The position numbers and the translations under genes are program-made. Positions 1-6,007 of a DNA stretch of 13,761 nucleotides are shown here, piece by piece. The notes under the pieces are model-generated. The model saw only the letters and a program-made list of their open reading frames with translations. It ran no database searches and had not been told where the DNA came from. Origin of the DNA: Pigoraptor vietnamica. Taxonomy: Eukaryota; Opisthokonta; Filasterea. The stretch covers positions 1 through 13,761 of the forward strand of contig CALSCQ010000356.1 in assembly GCA_943704525.1 (NCBI GenBank). Reading direction: 5' to 3'. Positions within the stretch are counted from its first letter, which is position 1. Each line of letters begins with the position of its first letter.

Positions 1-39
<39 letters not shown>

Positions 40-92
40 CGCGCACACACACACACACACCACACACGCACGCACACACACACATACACACA
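1..92. repeat. (CA)n microsatellite at left edge
   Basis: Positions 1-37 are an uninterrupted AC dinucleotide run. It continues to about 92 with GCGC and ACGC interruptions, and a looser CA-rich tract reaches about 232. CA/GT tracts recur in introns and spacers throughout the window, so this is normal background for this genome. Confidence 0.95.
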
Positions 93-1025
93 AAATACTG
101 GCACGCGCGTGGGATATCACACGCAATTGCGCAACCAACGCACCCACACCACAGACACGGTCCTTGTGAGACCCCATCGCACACCCACAGCACGCACACG
201 CACGCGCTATCACACACAAACACACCACACGGCAGAGTAGGTACTGCGACTGAATTGAAATGCCGTTGCAGCAACGGTGTATAACAGTATACACGACAGT
301 ACGCGCACCTCTCAGTTAAAAGCTGGATGACAGCCTGTGTTACAATCACGCTGACGGTTCACCACGCAAACATAAATGCGTCCTTCAAACGCACGCACGC
401 ACGCACAATCCCTCGTCAGTGACTCGCGTGCGCGCACCCTTGCTTCGCTTTGACACGATTTCACTGCGCTCTGTTTGCGAGTTTCATTCGCAGTCGTTTC
501 GGTGTGATAATCTCTTGGCGATTGCGACTGTCGCTCCTGCGTGAACCGATATTCGTGCCACTGTTGTCCTCTCGTTCTCTCTACATCTCGCGTCTTGTCA
601 CTCTCAGAACACATCGAAGAGACTGAAAGCAGTCGTCCGCGAGCTCGACTGCTTCGAATATCCCTGAAAACAGTTGTCCGCGAGCTCGATTGCTTCGAAT
701 CTCCCCATGATCTCTTGCGTGCCGTTAAGTGACTACGTGAGAAGGTCGAACTGAGCGCCCTTCGAGGGCTCTGACGCGACTGTCTCGTTGGGAACTGCGA
801 ACTTCTGACGCATGCACGGTGCGTAACCTTTATCTCTCTCACAGCGCGAGATCAGCCGTATATACCCGCAACCCTTCACTCCGCATACGAAACAAACAGA
901 TGCACTGTTCCCTGACAAGCCTTGTTGTTTGCACTCCCCCGCGAACTTGAACCGGCTTGTCGGCGCAGTGGGCAGTCGGTGAAGCGGGTTGGCGTGGGAC
1001 TCCATCGCGCGCTTAGTGCCTCAGA
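93..1025. other. Spacer upstream of the RING gene; no supported gene
   Basis: Apart from CA-rich sequence up to about 232 and a 41-bp tandem duplication at 623-704, I see no coding exon I can defend. The open frames here lack family motifs, have mixed third-position bases unlike the GC-rich exons downstream, and are rich in Arg/Ser or Cys as expected from CA/GT-rich DNA. The promoter and 5' leader of the RING gene starting at 1026 must lie here, but I cannot place a TATA box or start site. Confidence 0.6.
623..704. repeat. 41-bp tandem duplication, two copies
   Basis: Copy 1 is 623-663 and copy 2 is 664-704. They match at 37 of 41 positions, and three of the four differences are transitions. 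The shared core includes TCCGCGAGCTCGA followed by TGCTTCGAAT. The period is not a multiple of three, so a coding repeat is unlikely. It lies about 320 bp upstream of the RING gene's start codon. Confidence 0.9.
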
Positions 1026-2408
1026 ATGTGTTTTGAGGTGGAAATGTGAGTGGAATTTGCTGTCCTTTCGCTCTTTGTCGGTGTGTTCGTGCGTTTGTAT
1101 TGTGCCCACAAACAAGTGTACGTCTGCACGCCAACGCCATGCGAAGTATTACTCGTTTGTACTTGGCTCGTTACATTGTGCTGTCGTTTGGTTCGCACGC
1201 ACAGTAATTGCCACCATACGTCACGCTATGTACCTCGTGTGGGTTTCCCTCCTCTGCGCCGTCAATTTCGCGATATATGGTACACTCACGGCCTGCACGT
1301 TACACGGCATGTCCCTGTTAATTTTGCGTGCGCGTAATGTATTCCCATGTTAATTCGCACTACCTCCCTACTCCCACGCAGCTTCCTTCAGAGCGTGAGC
1401 CAAGAGCTTCTCTGTCCAATCAACCTCGGCGTGCTCGAGAATCCCCTCTTGCTGCCGTGCGACCACATCATCTGCGACGGCTGCGTGCGCTCATGGGTCG
1501 AAACGCACGGTGGGTGTGTTGATAGCGACGAAGTTTGTAAGTGTGCGTGGTGCGTGCATGCGCGTGTGGGTTCGTTGTGTGTGCACTCCCATTCACACAT
1601 TCGCTCGGTTCCGCGTGCAGGGCAGTGCCCCCTCTGTCGCAAGCACGTGACCCCGGCCCTCCTGCGTCCCGCCCCTCCGCTCGTGCGCAATCTGCTGGCT
1701 GAGCTGCCCGTTCGCTGCCGCAACCACCGCGACGGGTGCACCGCGCGCCTGTCACTGGGCACGCGCGATGCGCACGCCGCCAACAGCTGCGATTATGAGA
1801 CGTGCAAGTGCCCCCACAGCTGCCCTGTCGGCCGCGTGCCCAGGCGCTTCCTGAGTGGGTGTTGCTCTGTGAAGATCGTGTGCCTCGTGTGTGTGCGTGT
1901 CTTTTTCTTGCCCGAGTGGCTGGCCATGTATCGACACTCACAGTGCGATGTATTGCATGTTCGCACGTCACTTGTCCTCGTTCAAGTGTTACACGCTCAT
2001 CACACATCGCACACCCGTGCAGCGGCCCATCTCGAGAACTGCAGCATGGCACCGGTCACGTGCACGCGCGGATGCGGCCAGCCTATGCCCCGGTGCGACA
2101 CCCGAGCACACGACTGCGTCGCATTCCTTCTCGAACGCGTCAAGCGGCTCGAGTCGCAGCTCACGTCCGCCCTCGAGGACGCCGACAGGTATCGCCGGGC
2201 GGCCGAGACGCTGGCTCGGCAGCGGGAGCAGGAGGTGAGCCACGGTCACGGGCATTCGCACGGGCGCGGTGGCTACCCGCACCACCACGCGCACTCGCAT
2301 GCCGGACCCCGCCAGAGCGGCGGCGGGGGCGACTCGCAGCAGTACGGCGTGTTTGCCGACCTGTTTGCGTTCATGAACGGCAACCGGAGCGACCAAACGC
2401 AGTGGTAG
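1026..2408 (+). CDS. RING finger / TRAF-type zinc finger protein, RNF41 (NRDP1)-like E3 ligase
   Basis: Four exons: 1026-1045, 1382-1536, 1621-1854 and 2023-2408, giving 264 aa. Donors are GTGAGT, GTAAGT and GTGGGT; every acceptor ends in GCAG. The 20-nt first exon is the least certain part, but its phase fits and it restores the RNF41-style start (MCFEVEIF before the RING). The RING spans residues 18-64 with ligands C18, C33, H35, C38, C41, C61 and C64; the second ligand position is N21 where Cys is usual. Three TRAF-type fingers follow: C91/C98/H110/C115, C122/C126/H139/C143 and C150/C154/H166/C168. A short coiled coil covers about 169-207, then a His/Gly-rich tail. RNF41 is a cytosolic E3 ubiquitin ligase that targets receptors. 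Its C-terminal substrate-binding domain is not present here, so the substrate cannot be inferred. Introns 2 and 3 are in frame and stop-free. The family call is strong; RNF41 orthology is an inference. Confidence 0.85.
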
Positions 2409-2537
2409 GGCCGTCTGTCGGCGTGTCGGAGGAATACAGCGTCGCGTTGCGCATGCCATTGTGTCCGTGTCACCCGTGGGCAATGGTTGCTTTGTAACAC
2501 GCGTAGCAAGGCGTTGCCCAGTGCATCGACTTGCGCG

Positions 2538-3473
2538 TTACTGCGACTGGCTGTTGGGTCCCTCGCCGCCCGCAAACCGAATGCCGCCCGTCTGCCTGCG
2601 CTTGACAGCCGGGTTGATCACGGAGTACCCTGCCTTCCGCTTGGTGGATGGCGCAACCGCGGGTGCACCGGGGCGAGCGGGGCGCCGCTGCGTAGTGTCC
2701 TCCGCGCCCAGTCCCTGGAACAGCTTCTTTGGGGATATGGGCGCCGATTGGGACAGGGACGAGCCCGTGCCGTGCGGGGGTGTCGACGCATGCAGCGACT
2801 GCGACGCGGGCGTGGGCGTCGCGGCGGGCTGGATGGCCGACTCCGCGAGGCGGAACAGGAGCGCGCGCAGTTCGGTGCGGCACGTGCGCGCGTCCGTCTG
2901 CTGCAGGGTGAAGCGCAGGACGCCGTCGCCGGCCACGTCGAGCGCAACGGAAGTGCCGTCGACCGAAGCGAGGGACGTCCGTCCCTTGCCGAACTGCGCG
3001 GCGATCTGAGCGAACAGCGCCTCCCAAGAGTCGCATCCGGCACGTTCCCGCTGAAAAGAGGTTACACTGTTACATCAAGACGGCAATTATAGAGCGAGTG
3101 CAAGCAAACAATGCCGATATACTCACGTGATCAACAAGGGCGTCGGCAGCAAGAGAGGCTCTCCAGAGTGAGTCGCCGTCGGTCGCACTGCGTGCAAAGT
3201 GACGTCAGACAGACACGATTAGTGAAAACACACTGGCCCCCCTCCCCCCCCCTCCTCCCCTCCCTCCCACTTTTAGTGGATGAGTTTTTTCGAAAAACTA
3301 TCTGAGGGCCTTTTTGCCATTCTACTAGCCGTGGCACACACGCACCTCAGCAACCACGCGTCGCCCTCCAGCCCCGTGAAGCATATGTAACGCGAAGTGC
3401 CCGCCGCAATGGTTGCAAGCAGTTTGTGGGCGCCCGTGGCAGACACCGCCGCCGACACTGTCTCCGCCGCCAT
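2538..3473 (-). CDS. PAXX: PAXX-like non-homologous end-joining factor (XRCC4 superfamily)
   Basis: Three exons on the minus strand: 3473-3346, 3187-3127 and 3050-2538 (TAA), giving 233 aa; human PAXX has 204. Donors are GTGCGT and GTGAGT, acceptors GCAG and TTCAG, and phases 2 and 0 agree across the joins. The ATG sits in AGCGAATGGCGG. Residues 28-136 resemble the PAXX head: RYICF, then TDGDSLW (45-51), a helix WEALFAQIAAQF (72-83), strand-like SLASVDGTSVALDV, and LRALLFRLAE. Residues 138-205 are a Pro/Ser/Ala-rich linker. The tail has S206-V-I-N-P, K213 and G218-G-I-R-F222, matching the human C-terminal INP...GGVDF segment. In human PAXX, V199 and F201 of that segment contact Ku; I220 and F222 are the counterparts here. 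PAXX supports Ku at broken DNA ends in the nucleus. The helix after the head is short. Identification rests on remembered motifs, not a search. The gene converges on the RING gene (129-nt gap). Confidence 0.8.
3237..3268 (-). other. G-rich tract in intron 1 of the PAXX-like gene
   Basis: The plus strand is almost pure C with three or four T interruptions, so the transcript of the minus-strand gene carries at least four runs of three or more G within about 32 nt. The tract lies inside intron 1 (3188-3345). It meets the usual sequence pattern for an RNA G-quadruplex. Confidence 0.7.
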
Positions 3474-3857
3474 TCGCTCTCTCAGGCGTGTTTTACAACA
3501 CGAGAGTGAATGCCGTGAGTTTTTTTCGCACGAGCAGCTTTGGCGGCGAGAAGAGTAACGCCCAAACAAAGGGGCACGTGACATCACGTGAACGGACAGT
3601 CGGTCGCTTTTTGCGGTCGTTGCGGTGGCTGCAGACTGAAAGCGCGCATGAAAATTGATCCGAAATCGGCTAAAAATCAATTTAATGTGCGCGCACCCAG
3701 AACCGGCGATCGGCACAGTCTCCGAAAATAAACACACCGCACTCGCACACACCGACGCACATCCCCCTGCTTTAGAGCGCCTTCATCGCCACGCACGCCC
3801 TGCGTCCTCAGTTGCGCGCGTGTGCCTGCAGGTGCCTTGTGGGCGCTGTGTGGGACC
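3474..3857. promoter_or_regulatory. Divergent spacer between PAXX-like gene and secreted-protein gene
   Basis: This 384-bp stretch separates two start codons pointing away from each other, so it should hold both promoters. It contains a double CACGTG dyad (3575-3590) and an AT-rich patch at about 3650-3685 with TAAAAATCAATTTAA. I see no clear TATA box and no coding exon; the open frames crossing it are shadows. Confidence 0.6.
3575..3590. promoter_or_regulatory. Double E-box dyad (CACGTGACATCACGTG)
   Basis: Two CACGTG hexamers start exactly 10 bp apart, one helical turn, and the 16-mer matches its reverse complement at 14 of 16 positions. The second hexamer lies in the palindrome TCACGTGA. 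CACGTG is the classic target of bHLH-zip and some bZIP factors. It lies 102 bp upstream of the PAXX-like ATG and 268 bp upstream of the secreted-protein ATG. Function is inferred. Confidence 0.55.
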
Positions 3858-4616
3858 ATGGCGCGTCCTGTCGTTGTGTGCGCACTCGTCGCGATCGCGG
3901 CGGTGTTCGCGTCGCCCGCGCGCGCAGACAATTACTGGGTCGCTGGTTACGGGAACACGTGCGACAGCGCGGTTCTCTGGACGCCGCAGCTCGTCTCTTT
4001 GAATACGTGCGTGAACGTGTGCGCTGGGAAGAGTTCCCTCACGCCGTGTCCGGTCGGGTCGCCCTTTCAGACGGCGTACTTCATCGCCACCGACGACGGG
4101 GCGAAGGCCACCGTTGGCTATGCGTGCAACTCGCTCTGCTCGCTCTGTCAGCAGACGGCCGTCGTCCCGCTCAACACGTGCTTCTCGTCGCTGAATTTCA
4201 CGGGGCAGCCGAGCGCGGGCCCCGTGGGCAACATTGTCGTCTCGGCGAACAAGGGCTTCACGCCCGTAGCCGGCATTCTCTACAGCGACATTGCGTGCAA
4301 CAGCGAGGTCAACAAGATTTACGAGAGCGTCGCTGGCACGTGCGTGCAGTTCGCCGGGGTGGGACGCCCGTGGTCCACATCCTCGGTGGTGATTAACGTG
4401 GTGGCGTCGAGCGTGGCCGTCGTCGGGCCTTTCAACAACCTCAACTGCGCCGGCACTCCGGATCGCATCTCGCTTGGCCCAATGCAAGACTGCACGCCGC
4501 TGACGGCGTCGCCCCCGTACTCGATGTGGGTGATCAACGCCGCGCCGTCGCTTGCGGGAAGCCTCGTTGTGCCTCTCGTCGCTGCGGCTGCGTCGCTGTT
4601 GCTCGCGTTCCGGTGA
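3858..4616 (+). CDS. Secreted, probably GPI-anchored 12-cysteine protein, family unknown
   Basis: Single exon, 252 aa. The start is the ATG in GGGACCATGG, a strong initiation context; an in-frame ATG 36 nt upstream would put extra residues before the signal peptide, so I prefer the later one. Residues 1-23 are a signal peptide (hydrophobic core VVVCALVAIAAVFA, likely cleavage after ARA). The mature part has 12 cysteines and one ordinary N-glycosylation sequon (N113-F-T). The C-terminus is a hydrophobic stretch (232-251) ending AFR, with small residues N227 to S231 ahead of it, as expected of a GPI-attachment signal. Cys pairs 35/51 with 90/108 and 147/162 with 197/212 suggest a two-fold internal repeat. 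I do not recognise the family and infer only a cell-surface location. It shares its promoter region with the PAXX-like gene. Confidence 0.85.
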   Translation: MARPVVVCALVAIAAVFASPARADNYWVAGYGNTCDSAVLWTPQLVSLNTCVNVCAGKSSLTPCPVGSPFQTAYFIATDDGAKATVGYACNSLCSLCQQTAVVPLNTCFSSLNFTGQPSAGPVGNIVVSANKGFTPVAGILYSDIACNSEVNKIYESVAGTCVQFAGVGRPWSTSSVVINVVASSVAVVGPFNNLNCAGTPDRISLGPMQDCTPLTASPPYSMWVINAAPSLAGSLVVPLVAAAASLLLAFR

Positions 4617-5309
4617 ATTGCTTGCGTGTGTGTGTGCGTCGTGTGCGTCTGCGCTCCGTGCTTGAATAAGGCTGACTGGTTTCCTTGCCGTCGAGAATGC
4701 ACTGTGTGTGAATGCGAGGCAGAGGGTGCCTTGGGAATAGACTGTCTTTGGTGCAAGCCGAGTGGATGTTCCTTTGCGGTTCCCAACCACGTGATATGTT
4801 CGGACGCGCGTTGTGTTTGCCGCATATGGTGTGGGGTTCTATATGCCGAACACGCGTGCGCACGAAGGGGGTCCTTCGACACTGGCGTGGCGTTGAGTGC
4901 CCACAGAGTGGACGGCAGATCGCAGCCACAATTCAGATTGCGCGTGACTATATATTGAAGAGCGAGCCGAGCACAAACACGCGAGCGCAGCGTGCAGCAT
5001 GTCGTGCGAAATGGAACGCGCGCGAGAGAGACGCACAGTGAAGTGGTCCGCACGGGAACTGCCGGGGAATGAACTGCGAACTGTCACCTGGACACCTGGA
5101 CTACCCATGTGCCGCAAATCGAATGCGGCGATTACTCAACCGCCCACAGCGCGAAAGAGGGCGCTGCTGTGTTCGCCACACTGCATGCCCACGACACCGC
5201 GCGCGAGCTCGACGGAGCCTTTCTCAGAAGCGACGTACGTACCAAAGGGAAAGAACACTCATCGCGCACACTCCCGCTGCGAGCGTTTTGCGACTCACTA
5301 GCGCGAGAA
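4617..5309. other. Spacer between secreted-protein gene and GNAT gene
   Basis: GT-rich sequence follows the stop (4622-4655), with GAATAA just after it as a possible poly(A) signal. A TATATAT stretch lies at 4949-4955. The remainder reads as 3' and 5' untranslated sequence. A Cys-rich open frame at 4626-4958 is driven by the GT repeats and I do not accept it. Confidence 0.55.
4949..4956 (+). promoter_or_regulatory. Possible TATA box for the GNAT gene
   Basis: CTATATATTG is one of very few AT-only stretches in this GC-rich window. It lies about 355 bp upstream of the GNAT ATG, which would imply a 5' leader of roughly 330 nt or a missed 5' non-coding intron. The evidence is composition only. 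Confidence 0.3.
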
Positions 5310-5852
5310 ATGGAGGCGCCGCACTACCCCCGCGATGCACCCCCGCCGGTGTTTCGCGACGCAACGCCCTCGGACGCCCCCGAGCTCACCGTGATGGTGA
5401 ACATGGCATTCGAACCCGAGTCGCGCTTCCTGAAGGTCGACGGGCGCGGGCGCACCGACGAGTCGGAACTGCGGGAGATGATTGCCGCGGGCGAGTGCAC
5501 CATCATCTGCGCGTGCTGCCCGACGACAGGGCGCGTGCTCGGCAGCGTCCTCTACCAGCTGCTTCCGGACGCGGGGTATCTCGGCATGCTGTCCGTGTGG
5601 CCGCAGCTGCAGGGAAGGGGGCTCGGGTGGCGGTTGATGTGCGAGGCGGAGAGGCGCGCGACGGCGGCGGGGCGGCGCGTCATGCGGCTCAACGTGATCA
5701 ACGCACGCCCCGAGCTGTTTCCCGTGTACGAGCGACAGGGGTACGCGTTCACAGGGGCGCGCGAGGAGTGGAATGCGGACGACCTCCGGCGCTTCGTGCG
5801 GCCCGAGATGCACTCGTCGTGGTTCATGGTGATGGAGAAGCCCCTTGCGTGA
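5310..5852 (+). CDS. GNAT-family N-acetyltransferase
   Basis: Single exon, 180 aa, a usual GNAT length. GNAT enzymes move an acetyl group from acetyl-CoA to an amine; the substrate here is unknown. The fold order is visible: N-terminal strand and helix (VFRDATPSDAPELTVMVN, 14-31), strand TIICACC, strand RVLGSVLYQLL (75-85), strand YLGMLSVWP (90-98), then the acetyl-CoA pyrophosphate loop Q101-G-R-G-L-G106 leading into helix WRLMCEAERRA. The last part has RLNVINARPELFPVYERQGY (126-145), the strand-helix typical of small-molecule acetyltransferases. The frame stays open upstream to 5109, but homology begins just after M1 at 5310, so I chose that ATG (GCGAGAAATGG). No signal peptide or targeting sequence is evident, so it is probably cytosolic. 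It converges on the membralin gene with a 155-nt gap. Confidence 0.88.
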   Translation: MEAPHYPRDAPPPVFRDATPSDAPELTVMVNMAFEPESRFLKVDGRGRTDESELREMIAAGECTIICACCPTTGRVLGSVLYQLLPDAGYLGMLSVWPQLQGRGLGWRLMCEAERRATAAGRRVMRLNVINARPELFPVYERQGYAFTGAREEWNADDLRRFVRPEMHSSWFMVMEKPLA

Positions 5853-5980
5853 GCCACGCGGGTCGAATGGGAGCGACGCGACCGAGTGGCCATCTCCATT
5901 CGCAGAGGAGGTCGTTTGCTACGTTGCTTTTTGTGCGACTATCGCCGCGGTACTTGAGTGCCGTGCACCCAGCTTGATTC

Positions 5981-5990
5981 TTATATATAA
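5981..5990. terminator. Palindromic TTATATATAA in a convergent 3' spacer
   Basis: A perfect 10-bp AT-only palindrome lies 17-27 nt beyond the membralin stop and about 130 nt beyond the GNAT stop. TATATA-type elements help direct 3'-end formation in some fungi. Being palindromic, it could serve both transcripts. The role is inferred from position and composition only. Confidence 0.3.
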
Positions 5991-6007
5991 TCGGCACTGC
6001 GGCCGTT

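Noticed and set aside
312-842. Minus-strand 176-codon frame
   Set aside because: Arg/Ser/Thr-rich with no domain, crosses the 41-bp duplication whose period is not a multiple of three, and overlaps other frames of equal quality.
733-1005. Minus-strand 90-codon frame with several cysteines
   Set aside because: The cysteines (CFVCGVKGCGY) briefly suggested a zinc finger, but spacing fits no family I know. Third positions are not GC-rich like the real exons, and no splice sites link it to another exon.
1347-2408. A continuous 353-codon frame for the RING/TRAF protein without introns
   Set aside because: Two stretches (1537-1620 and 1855-2022) translate to CA/GT-repeat-like peptide and break a RING and a TRAF finger. 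Both are bounded by GT...AG, and removing them restores normal zinc-ligand spacing.
4626-4958. Cys-rich 110-codon frame downstream of the GPI-type gene
   Set aside because: It begins in a GT microsatellite that gives Cys/Val automatically, has no homology I recognise, and lies where a 3' untranslated region is expected.
5109-5309. Upstream in-frame extension of the GNAT protein by 67 codons
   Set aside because: GNAT similarity starts right after the ATG at 5310. The extension has no domain or targeting sequence, and the 5310 ATG has an adequate context.
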